DNA of 64,000 nt from Poa pratensis. Lineage: Eukaryota; Streptophyta; Magnoliopsida; Poales; Poaceae. The stretch covers positions 52,805,986-52,869,985 of the forward strand of contig CAMZMU010000040.1 of assembly GCA_947311845.1 (NCBI GenBank), given 5' to 3'. The notes below the pieces were generated by a model. That model was not told the DNA's origin, ran no database searches, and saw nothing but the letters and a program-made list of their open reading frames with translations. This document shows, piece after piece, positions 34,501 to 45,353 of this stretch. The first letter of the stretch is position 1. The number at the start of each line of letters is the position of its first letter. A program made the translations under genes and the position numbers.

Positions 34501-35946
34501 TGATCTCCGGTGAGAGGGGAATGATGGAGGATGGAGGTCTTGATAGTGCAGACCAATACTCTACAATGTCGCCGGAAGAAGTGGTCACGGTAATGTTCTT
34601 GGCAGCACAGTCGAGATTAGCCCGGTATTTTACTAACCAGTTCATGCCCAGTATGACATCAATGCCGTTTGACTTCAAAGCTACCAGCGCAAAAGGGAAG
34701 GACCAGTGACCTATAGTAATCTGGACCTCCGGGGTAACCCAATCGGTTTGCCATTTGGAACCAGGCGTGGAGATCATCAAGGGACGTCTCATCTCCTCAA
34801 ACTATGTTGTGGTCTTTTGCAAATGCTATGAAATGAATGAATGCGATGCTCCAGAGTCAAACAAAACTGTAGCTGGTTGTCGTTGATTCGTAACTCACCC
34901 ATAAGACGCCGGGGTCCTCCTCAGCTTCTTCAGCAGAGACGTGGTTCAGGCGAGCCTTGCCAGCTGGTGTGGCAGGGGCTCGTGCAGGTGTTCCAAATAG
35001 GTGCCTTTTGGGGGCACTCCCTGGAGTAGTGACCAGCCTGGCCACAGCTGTAGCAAGTGTTTCCAGGTTGGGCAGGTAGCGGAGGACGATACCCACTCCC
35101 GCTCGCCCCAGGTGTCGAAGTAGTGGGGCGCGCGGTGGTGGCCTGTATCCCGCGGCCCTCGGCATGAATGGAGCACGCGGCACAACGCTGTAGGGAACGA
35201 AAACCCTGCGCTTCTTGCTCTGAGAAACCGAGGAACTCGGGTGGTCCCCTTGTGCTGGCCTCTTGGAAGCCTCAAATTCCTTCCTTCCTGCTCAAGAGTA
35301 AGAGCCTGGTTGAACAGCTCCTGGTAGTTCTGGAACTTGAAGGGCAGCAACTCATAGCGGAGCCTCGGCGCAAGCCCTTGCGGAACAACTCTTGCTTGTC
35401 GGCATCATTGGTCACGTCCCGAGGGGCGTAACGAGAGAGATGGTTGAATTGGCACCCATAAGCTCGGAGATCCATACGACCCTGGTGCAGATCCAGGAAC
35501 TCCTCCTCTTCAGGTCCATTATTGGCTGAGGTATGTAAGCCGCACGAAAGGCTGTGCGGAAATCCGCCCAAGTGAAACATGGTCTGCTGCGAATAGCGCC
35601 ACATGACTCTCCCACCAATAGCCAGCCGCACCAGTCAGGAGGTAGGTGGCAAAGTTGACCTGCTCGGCCACTGGTACATGCAGCGCGCCGAACTGGCGCT
35701 CCAGAGCGCGAAGCCAGTCATCAGCGTCCAGTGGCTCCTTAGCATCGGCGAAGGTGGGGGCTGCGAGCGCAGGAACTCAGTGAGAGTGTTGCACTCATTG
35801 TTCCTCGTGCACTGCTGCACCAACTGCTCAAGCAGTCGATCGCTGCGCACGCGGTTCTCCTCAATGGCCATCAAGACCTGCGCCATTGAAGGGGGTGGCG
35901 GCGGTTCCTCATCATTGTTGTTGTTACCGCGGCCTCCTCGAGCCAT
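31570..35946 (-). pseudogene. gypsy gag-pol with chromodomain, frame-broken
   Basis: Minus-strand order: gag start MARGGRGNNNNDEEPPPPP (35946); retrotransposon gag core (about 35270-35800, several frames); zinc-knuckle region (about 35000-35060); protease LFDSGASHSF (about 34835-34865); RT with conserved [20 protein letters not shown] and VIYIDDIL (33779-34600); RNase H with [18 protein letters not shown] (33125-33480); integrase zinc finger and core ([42 protein letters not shown]; 32146-32780); GPFTVLAKRG and HVSQLRR (31700-31925); and finally a chromodomain (IQWSHHSEEEATWERES) in another frame, ending at a stop at 31570-31572. At least six frame breaks, so non-functional as read. Confidence 0.92.
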
Positions 35947-36530
35947 TCTGGAGAATTGACAAGGACACCGTTAGTATCTATCTCCGAATGGTTGAGACAA
36001 AAGCATTAGCGTCTACTCAAGTACACAGACTAGGGACGATAATACTTTGGGTAACAACGAACAAGGGACCAACAAGATGGAACTTGGGTCAAAGATCAGC
36101 ATCATGTACCACTAGCGTGAGATTCAAATGGTTAAGAAACCACGTGATTCAACCCACACTATCCGGCACAATCCGGGACCTTCTGTTCAAGTCCTTGGGT
36201 TAAAACCCAAAGAAGGAATAAGTGATTAGGCTCAGTAGGGATAACAGGGTTCTTAAACATCTGAGTTGATTTCGGACTGTAGCGCAGCGGGGCAACCGGA
36301 CACGTAACACTAAAGGTAGAACCCAACCTGATCCTAAAGATTTTTGAAGTAACAGATGAGAAGTAAAACTTTTAACTCAAATCGAGGTAAGATTGCTCCG
36401 AGATTAGAATGTAACCAGATAAGGAGTAAAAAGAATCCTAAGATGGTTTTCACAACTTTTTTTAGGTTAAAAATATTTTCACAAACACTAGACTCAACGT
36501 CGACCAGTAGAAGGGTTTCCTACAGGCAGT

Positions 36531-36545
36531 CCTGCTCTGATACCA
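36531..36545 (-). promoter_or_regulatory. PBS of the chromodomain gypsy element
   Basis: Plus strand CCTGCTCTGATACCA is the complement of TGGTATCAGAGCAGG, an initiator tRNA-Met type PBS, three bases from the end of the 5' LTR. Confidence 0.9.
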
Positions 36546-36548
36546 ACT

Positions 36549-39500
36549 TGTAGCGCCCCGACCGCTAATATACAGATGTTGTGTGTCACCGGTTAGGCGA
36601 TACAACCGGAGGTTACGGGTTTACCACTCCCCGGCCAAAACCTTTGGCAGGCGTTGCTCGGAATGGATCATCGGCAACGCAACACCCCGATTGATGCCTA
36701 ACACAGGCACAACTATCAATGCATAATAGAGAGATCAAGACTTGTGGAACAACTGGCACATCACAGACTCTACGACTCAAAGCATTATAGTTCAACTCTT
36801 ATAATAGAGAAAGATAGCAAATATTACAACCAGAGGTCACAGACCCAACAGTACATCATGCGGAAGCGAATTAAGTTGTTCTAAACAACAAGATCCAAAT
36901 TATGGCCTAAGAGGCCTAGATAAACATTCCAGCGCCAGCTGTTCCGGATGTCCCAAGCTGCCACCTGGGAACCCCAGACTACTCGTCGACGTCCACATAG
37001 AACCCACCTTCAGTGTCGGTGAAGTCCTCCACTGAAATCAAATAAACAACGTTGAGTTCGACGAACTCTGCAAGATTACTAGAGCTACTAGCTCAATGAT
37101 TGGCTTTCAAAGGTTTTATGGCTGTTTTGCGTAAAGCTGGTTTTCTTTATAAAAGACATCTGGCATCGACTAATCAGAATATTTTCAAAAGGGGATAAGA
37201 AGTCAACTCTTTTCTTTTGATCAACTTCATCAACAACCACCATCAATCACTTCACCTGTCTACCAAGGCACCTCCCCGAATCACCCTCGAGGAAGTCAAC
37301 CTTGCATTCTTGGTAGTACCTTTAGTACTCAGGTTTTAATCATTCCGTTCAAGTTTTCTATGGTCTCTGAATCGGGCACCAAGTCGTCCATAACGCGGAC
37401 ACGGTTTTCGAAAAGATTTACCCTGCAGGGGTGTACAATATTTGCCACGCGTACCGTCCGGCCCATTGCCTGAACATTAGCTCTCTTCCGTGGAAAGCCG
37501 GCTGAGTGGGAGCGGTTACGATTTCTCCCTCGCTTAGACTAACCCAGGATCATAAGTGAGGACGGGACAGGTTCAGTGCCTACAACACCCTGCCCCGTGA
37601 CCACTCATTTTCCTAAACACCACCATCGTCCTGGCCACCGTCTTCACGCACGCGCAAATGGAAGCTCAAACTAGAGGACCCTGGCTAGCCTCGCCCGAGT
37701 TATTTAGTCGATGGGGGTTCACTAGGCCCACGCATGGTAGCACGCTCAGTCTTGGCTCGAAGGCGAGAACTCGCACTTAGGCGGCGAGAACGAGACAACC
37801 CACCACATTCCCCGTGGCCTCTCATCCCCGCCTTTAAGCAGTTTACTAAATGTCACCACAATTTTCCACCACATTCGGGCATCCCATCAACTGTTCCAAC
37901 AATGAAACATCCACCAGACAACTAAGCATTTAACTAAGCATGGCTAAGCATATACATAGCAGGTATAAGTAACTCAGGCCAACACTTCAATCCTAGGGAT
38001 AATAGGAAGGATACAGGTAATGGCAACATGTATCTAATGCATCTAGTAGGATACTCTAATCCAAGCAAAAGACATTTCGAACCGAATGCAATATTATAGT
38101 GGAGAAAATATTTGCGGAAACATAGGAGGAGACATGCTCAGAGGGGGGATTATGCTTACCTTGTTCAGGGGGCTGGTAATACGGGTCGTCGGGGTATTGC
38201 GGTGGAACCCCGACTGCTTGATCTATCGATGCATAAAAACACCGGAAAGACATAATCAATAACCACACAAGCAAAACAGGTGCAATATTATAGTTTGGAA
38301 TTCTCGCTGCTTGCCCAAGCTCAAGGTTTTTTGCTGGCTCTTAATCAACGATCGTCTCAACACCAAGGACTTGATGCAACGCAAGCACTAGAACATTAAG
38401 GGAGGCCCGAACTGTGTGCTGTGTGATCTTGATCAACTGGAAGACTTGGAACATTTGTTCTTCGCCTGCCCTTTTGCTCGTCGTTGCTGGATACTGTTGG
38501 CATCTCTTGGAATCTCTCGGTTCAGGTGAACCCCCGAGTCCTGTTTGCTGCCAGGGACTTTAGAGAGGCCTGTTTTTTCGAAATATTTGCTTCGGTGGCC
38601 TGGAACATCTGGAAAGAACGTAACGATTTCACCTTCAACGGGGTGCTTCCCTCTCTGGCTAGCTGGAAAGTTCGCACTAAGCAAGATATACTACTGCATC
38701 AGTACAGGATCAAGTCTGTCTTTGTTCAGAAGCTTGTGGATTGGGTTACTCTCAAGTTGACTTAACTAATTCTTTGGACCGTTTTTTGGTTTTCTTCTGT
38801 TGTTTTCTTTTTTTTTTTCAAGAGTCGGGTCATGATGTTGTGACCCTTCTCTCTCTCCCCTTTGTTCTCCATGTAAAACTCTCTTCTTTGTGTTTTAATT
38901 GAAATTTACACCGTATGGGCTTCCCCTACGGTATCACGGTCCAAAAAAAAAAACACATGATGGCATGACATTTTAATGCACTGTATTGTAACTAACAAGT
39001 TAAATGGGGTGCAAGGAATATTTCTAATAACCAAAACAATTAAACCCCATAATTACTTAATGCTTTTCCTAACCTTTAGATAAATACAGTACTGATATTT
39101 TGTTTAATTATGCATGCAAAGGATGTTACTGGACAGTGCTTACTTTTCTGAGCATTTTGATATATTACACGCAATTTTCTGAAATACCAATTAAAAGTTA
39201 TTTCCTTTATAACATCCAATTTAAATCTGCCATCTTAGCAAATCATTTTAAACAACACTAAAACTAATTATCCCGGTTTGGAAAAATGGTGAAACATGAA
39301 GTAGATTAATTGTTGAACATTTTGATAGGTCAAACATAATTTTTGGATCAATATTCAAAAAGTTATGGATTTTCCAAAAAGTATTTCTTTTCTGCAATTT
39401 TAGTTATTTTAATAAAACAGCACCTAAATTAATTTAGTTGGATGTGTGAGTTATACCACCAGACACACTCTATTTTTCTGAACATTTGGTATATTATTTG

Positions 39501-40915
39501 AAATTTTCGGACAAGTAGTTAATTAGTTATGGATTTTACAAATTTCTATTTGAATCTAGCTATTTATTTTATTTTCAGAAATACCTCCGAATCATTTTAT
39601 ACTCAGGGCTGTGCTAGCCACAGTCATAGACAGGTGGGGCCCAGGCCACGGTGGCGTCCACGTCGACGCGGGGGCCCACGGTCGCTTTGACCGCGTCGAT
39701 GCCACGACCGCGGCGCGCGCGCGCGGTGACCGCGGACGCGGCGGCGCTCGGCTCTGGCGAAGGAGCTCGCTCGTGGATGAACTAGTGGGCGCATCCGACG
39801 CACACGAGTACGCGGAGGCTAGTGGCAGCGCTACGGACCTAATGGTCGCCGGGAAATGCTCCGGCGACGAACTACGGCGGCGGCAAGCTACAGCTACGGC
39901 GGAGCTACGACTAATCGATGAACTAGCGAGAGAGAAGGAGGACAGAGATGTCCAGTAAGACCGTGAGCTCACCCTCGACGCGTGGGTAGGATCGGATTGG
40001 ACGGAGGTGGGCGGAGGCGACGGCGAGCTTGCTCGGAGGGCGGCGACCGGAGCGGAAGAAGATGGGGATGCTCCGCTCGATTCGCTACTCCCCGCTTCGA
40101 TTCCTTCTGCACGGATGATCTCCAGGACTAGGCAGAGAAGGTGGTGCTCTTCAATCTACTCTGGGAGGCTTCAATCGATGGCAGCAGCGACGGCCACCAT
40201 GGCTAGGGTTTCGAGCTCGGGAAGAAAACAGAGAGAAAGAGAGCGAGCGAAAATATCTGGGGAGAGAGAGAGTGAGTGAGCAGAGCGAGGAGCCCGGGCG
40301 TGCTCCTTATCCACTTCGCAGGGAGAGGAGAGGAGGGGACCCGGCGGTGTGACGCGCGAGAGCGAGGAGCGCGGCGGCATGGCTACAGGTAGAAGATGAC
40401 CATTTTACAGAAAACCCCCTGCCTGCTCCTTTCTTCTTTTTCTTTTATTTCCTTTTAAAGCCTGTAGCTTTTAGGGATTTAATTGGGGCACTAAAACATT
40501 TTAGAAAATTATGAGAAAATTCAGGTAGCCTCCCCATATCAAGTAGAAGCTCCACAAAAATTGGTGGCTCAAACTAGAATGTTTTGCACCACTTTTGTTC
40601 ATAGGGTTTGAATATGGTATTTTTCTTAAATAAAATTTATAACCCCTTTAGAAATTTTAAAGCTAGTTCAGAGTATTATTTTTGATCTCTTGGAACATCC
40701 TTGACAAATATGGAATATCATTTGAACTTGTGTTTGTCATCAACATCCATAATTGAATTGAAGGGTTTGAAATCATTTGTTGGTTATGTTTTCATTTGTT
40801 TTTAAATCAATTGTTTCAACTTGATCTCTTCCTTAATAATGCCATGATGCATGAATGAAATGCAAAAGAGAAAATTGTGTTCACAATTTAGGTTCCCAAA
40901 CTTGGGGCTGTTACA
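36549..40915 (-). repeat. 5' LTR of the chromodomain gypsy element, with a LINE insertion
   Basis: Pairs with 27853-31534. It is 4,367 bp because of the insert at 38287-38953 and about 50 extra bp near 40348-40398. Confidence 0.93.
38287..38953 (+). mobile_element. 5'-truncated LINE with poly(A), inserted in the LTR
   Basis: The sequence absent from the other LTR starts after TGCAAT (38286) and ends in 11 A (38943-38953). It encodes the C-terminal zinc-binding part of a LINE RT protein: KLKVFCWLLINDRLNTKDLM, CVLCDLDQLEDLEHLFFACPFARRCW (a C-C-H-C pattern), then ACFFEIFASVAWNIWKERND and a stop near 38763. One stop and one frame change interrupt it. A T-rich 3' UTR ends in TATCACGGTCC plus poly(A). 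Part of the target (GCACAAAT in the other LTR) seems lost or altered, so no clean target duplication is visible. Confidence 0.88.
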
Positions 40916-40920
40916 AGGGA

Positions 40921-41301
40921 AGGTTAGAAAAGGAAGCAAGCTAGAGCCCAGGCAAGAGTAGACTAGGGTTCGGAGGGTAGGGAGAGAGGTGATCTCCCCA
41001 GGGCAGGATCTGCTCTTCGTCTACCTCCGGCCGAAAACTCTGCCGGGTTCACCCCAGAACACCCTTGTACACCACACCATGATGAACATCTCAATCCAGA
41101 CATGCAGGAGTAGGGCTTTTTGCCTCCGGGCGGCCTGAACCTGGGTAACTCCGTGTGTCTTTCTGTGTGGATTGCTCTCCCATTGACGAAGAACTTGCAA
41201 CCTTGCTCCCGGGTAAGGCGTCTTCCAGCCTCCTTCGCGCCCCGTGCCGAACCTAAAAGGGGTACCATCTACTCCCGGTGTTCGTCACCCGAGACACGAC
41301 A
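40921..41301 (+). repeat. Tat element 5' LTR, second part
   Basis: Continues from 27852 and corresponds to about 60853-61234. It ends CGAGACACGACA and is followed at once by TCTGGCGCGCCAGGTAGGGG, the PBS-like site. Confidence 0.95.
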
Positions 41302-41375
41302 TCTGGCGCGCCAGGTAGGGGGTGCAAGCGCTGGATTCGTCTTCTTCTTCATCGACCTCAAGTTCTTCGTCAAGC

Positions 41376-43100
41376 ATGCCGCCCAAGAGGAAGATTGACG
41401 CCGCTACCTCCAAGGCCGCGTCTCCATCGCGCAATCAGGCTTCCGCCGAGCGTCGCGCTGCGGATGCGCGTCAGCCTGCTCCTCCGCAGGCGCCACCTAC
41501 GGAGAAGGTGGCGTCGGAGAGGGCTAACACCAACAAGAACGTCGACCCTAACGACCCGGCAGCTCCCGGACTGTCCGCCGAGCCGCCCCCACGCTCTGGA
41601 GAGAAAAGCGTCGGGAATGGCGCGGGCAGGGTCATGACGCCAGGGAGGGGCGAGATCACGTCCGCGCCAGCGGAGGTCCCCGAAGCTCCAAAAGCAAGTC
41701 CTCTACGCACTTGCCCTCGGACACGCAAGCTCGCCACGACGCTCTTGTCGCTGCCAAGGTTCTAATGCAGTTCCCTCCGAGCTCCGGCGATCCCAAGGTC
41801 TACCAAGAATGGAGAGCCCGTGTGGAGGCACTCCTCGACTTCGCCGACGGCGGCCCTGAGCCCGACATTACTCGAGCTCCCACCGTCGACGGCCCCGAGG
41901 CTGGAGGGCACAAGCGCGCGACCGCGGGGTCAGCCCCGCGGCGAGCGCCGAGGCGAGACGGAGCCTCCTCTTACTGCTCCACCGATGGCGAACCAGCTAA
42001 ATCGCTACCGCGGCAAGGCCATCTCCGTCGGGTCATCTACCACGCGCAACCAAGATCTTCGCCACGACCTCAACAACCGTCTAACCGAGGATATGCGCAC
42101 CCGCATCGAACGGCGTCGCGAGCGCCATCGCCGGAGGATCGGGACGACGACATCGCTGAAGGTGCCTCGCCCTTGCCCCTGAGTTCCGCCGGGTCACCTG
42201 GCCCAAGAAATTCAAGATCGACGTCCTCCGCTACGACGGCACCACGAACCCCCGGGACTTCCTGCAGCTCTACTCCTTAGCTGCGGCAGTCACCGGGGCC
42301 GACGAAATGATGATGACCAGCTGGTTCCCGCTGGCCCTGAAGGGAGATGCCCAGACATGGCTTCTCACCTTCCCAAGTGCTCCATCCGTTCCTGGAGGAC
42401 CCTGAAGGAACAGTTCCTGGGGGCTTTCCAAGGCGGGTACGAGCGCCCGGGGGCTCCCAGCGACCTCCACAACTTCAAGCAACTTTCGGGTGAAACTCTT
42501 CGCAAGTTCATCCAGCGCTTCACCCAGAACATGAACACAATCCCCTGCATCAAACAAGAACTGGTGATCGCCTCTTTTCACGCCAACGTCCGCAATACCC
42601 GGATGCGCGAGAAGTTGAGCAATCGCTGCGTCGAATCCACCTGCGAGCTCTGGGAGCTGGCGGATCAATGCGCCCGAGCTGAGGAGGGGATAAGTTCCCC
42701 GGGGAGGATGAACCCGAGGACAAAACCGCCCCCGCCAAGAACAAGAAGCGGGACTCAGGACCCGACAAGCGCATCTTCGTCACCGAACCCCTTCCTATAA
42801 AGGCCAAGCCTGCGGCGGCCTCTGAGGGAGAAGACGACCCTTGGTGCCACATTCATCCTGACGGCAACCACCCTCTCAAGGACTGCCGCCAACTCAAGAA
42901 CCTCGCCATACGAGAGCAGCGTCGGGCCGACGGGGTAAGCCTGGACGGCTGCTACAATTGTGGTGTCATTGGGCACGTCGCTCGTGACTGTCCCACGGGT
43001 TGCCAAGGCGGAGGCGGCCGCGGATGGGGCCGCGGCGGTGGCCGCGGGGGACGAGGAGGATGCGGCGGCCAAGGCGGTCGTGAACAGAACAATCAAGAAG
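41376..43100 (+). pseudogene. Tat element gag (frame-broken)
   Basis: Starts MPPKRKIDAATSKAAS at 41376. The frame shifts near 41705-41760, continues as DALVAAKVLMQFPPSSGDPK, and then becomes a typical retrotransposon gag: TNPRDFLQLYSLAAAVTGAD and SWFPLALKGDAQTWL (42240-42370), LKEQFLGAFQGGYERPGAP, LSGETLRKFIQRF (42390-42530). A zinc knuckle CYNCGVIGHVARDC is at about 42950-42992. At least three frame changes. Confidence 0.88.
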
Positions 43101-43239
43101 GCGCCTCCAACAAGGAAGCTCCGCTCCTCAGGGAGGCGGTGGCGGAAGGTTCCAGGAAGTCACCGAGTTGTCGGTGCATTCACGGGGGAGCCTCTCTGCC
43201 TCCATCCAACGGTGCGTGTAAGAGGCTGGTTGCTTCTGC

Positions 43240-43852
43240 TCCGCCCAAGCCCCTGGAATGGTCTGGGCAGGTCATCTCCTTCGACCCGGAAGACCATCCT
43301 GCCAGTGTGGCCGGGGTGGGAACGCTTCCTCTGATCGTGTCGCCCATCATCCATAACTACAAGGTCACCAAGATGCTGGTCAACGGAGGCTCCAGCCTCA
43401 ACCTTTTGATGGCGAAGGTGCTGGCTATCCTGCAAATCTCTCTTTCTCGCCTGCAAGACACCGGCGTGTCCAAGGCGTAAATGGAGCGTCACTCGGCCGC
43501 TGGGGAAGATCACGCTCCCTGTCACCTTCGTGACCAGGAGAACTTCCGCACCGAGGACATCGTCTGCGACATTGCAGACACGCCACTTCCGTACAACGCA
43601 TACTTGGCCGGCCGGCTCTAGCCAAGTTCATGGCCGTCTCGCACTTCGCCTACAACATGATGAAGATCCCCGTGGCCTGGGAGTGATCACGATCAAGGCC
43701 GACGTCGACGACGCCATCTTTTGCGTTCAGAAGTTGAACCAGATAGTGGCGGCGACCTCGGACGTTCCGCAAGATGTACAGGAAGCCGATGTCGGTGCAT
43801 TCTTCGGGGACAGAGGGTACTCCGGAGGCTCGACATCAACTTTCTTCAAGAA
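43240..43852 (+). pseudogene. Tat element protease region
   Basis: PLEWSGQVISFDPEDHP then KVTKMLVNGGSSLNLL (43372-43410). In this family the active-site triad is Asp-Gly-Gly; here the first residue is Asn (AAC at 43382-43384). Downstream the PLGKITLPVTF motif is in another frame. The non-coding LTR element interrupts the gene at 43858. Confidence 0.8.
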
Positions 43853-43857
43853 GGCGT

Positions 43858-45353
43858 TGATACGTCCAAAACGTATCTATAATTTTTGATTGTTTCATGC
43901 CATTTTTATGCTTTTAGCACTTGTTTTATATTAAGTTTATTATTTATTTGGACTAACCTACTAATAGTTGCAAAAGTGCACAATGTTCTTGTTTTACTCT
44001 TTGATGTGTAGAAATTATCAAGAATACAAGAGGAAACCTTGTTGGAGTCGAATTGGGACTTTCCTGAAATCTGTCTGAGAACTTTTTACGAAGATTGCCA
44101 GTTTGACCCTCGAAGATGACGTATATGGAGACCTGGCTGTTACGAAAGTTGTCACAATTTTCCATACGAAGATTTTAAGCCCGAGATCAGCCCAATCGGA
44201 GTTCGGACGCGGCCTGTAGGCCCGTTTTGGTGGAACCCTAAAAGGGGGTGACGGAAATCCGAGAAGATATATAAAGGGAGGAAACCTAATTCGTGGAGGA
44301 CTCCTCCACCCACGAATTTCAGCCACCAAAAGCCACGTTTTTGCCTCCCCCATGGATCCCATCTCCATGGGGGAGGGCTCCCAAGAAGCCATGAAGGAGG
44401 GAGGCTAAGGGGCGGCGCTCCCCAAGCTTGCCGGCGGCGGGGAAAGGAGTTCCCCGCACCGCCGGCGCCGCCGCCGCCCTGCGCCGCCGCGCTGCCCTCT
44501 CCGCCGTCTTCACCGCCATCTCCATCACCATCTCCTCCTTGTATTCAGTGGTTCATCCTCCCACAAACCTCTGTACCGTCCTATGTAAACATGGTGTTTG
44601 ATGCTATAATATTTATCCTATGATTTACATCATGTTTCCGTAGTTTATTTGTCTTTTGATTGCTTAATTGAATGCATGAGGTTCATTAGAGTTGTATGTC
44701 TATATGGTGCTGTCCTTTGGTGTCCATTATATTGTGCGCGCATGGATCAAACACCCTAGGGTTGGTAGTATTTGTAACGAAGCGGGGGAAGTTCTGCCGG
44801 AGTGACAGAAACCTGAGAACGCGAACCGATTAGTTGCACGTATGGGAGTAAGAGGACCTTGAACTTAAGGCTATGGTTGGGGAAACCTTAATGCATTGTT
44901 AGTATTTGCGGATGCTTTCTAACAATCCAATCATATAGTACTTGTAATCCCAAGTAGTGGAGTGCATGTATATTTAGCCTCTCCCACATAGAAAACTGCA
45001 TCGAAGACAATGAACCAAGTACCTTCACTAATTAATCTTGGACAAAGCCACCACAATTACCACCACTTTTCCACACTCATGGTACTGTTAGTATATGGTT
45101 ACTTAGTGTATTTTATTGCTGCAGCACTAACATTTACTTTCTTGTATTTATTATCTTGCAAAACTACCTCTCATACCCGTATTGCTACCGTAGTTTTATT
45201 TCTAGATAATGCAAACGTTTAGTGTGCGTAGAGTTGTATCAGTGGTTGATAGAACTTGAGAGAATACTTATCCTACCTTTAGCTCCTCGTTGGGTTCGAC
45301 ACTCTTACTTATCGAAAAGGCTACACGCGATCCCCTATACTTGTGGGTTATCA
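43858..45353 (+). repeat. 5' LTR of the non-coding LTR element
   Basis: 1,496 bp. Its first 21 bases include the inverted pair GATACGT / ACGTATC. A GC-rich block at 44400-44520 carries CCGCCG runs. Confidence 0.95.

Larger units (their letters stand above)
27853..40915 (-). mobile_element. Ty3/gypsy chromovirus-type element (chromodomain), nested in the Tat 5' LTR
   Basis: 13,063 bp, minus orientation, with perfect target duplication AGGGA (27848-27852 and 40916-40920). LTRs are 27853-31534 and 36549-40915 (about 3.7 kb each; the right one is enlarged by a LINE insertion). The PBS complementary to initiator tRNA-Met lies beside the right LTR, and the polypurine tract is the complement of ATTCTACCCCCTTACAGG beside the left LTR. 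Gag-pol is on the minus strand and ends in a chromodomain, which places it among chromoviruses, most likely the Tekay group given the long LTRs. The LTRs differ by many substitutions and indels, so this is older than the copia and non-coding elements in the window. Confidence 0.94.
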
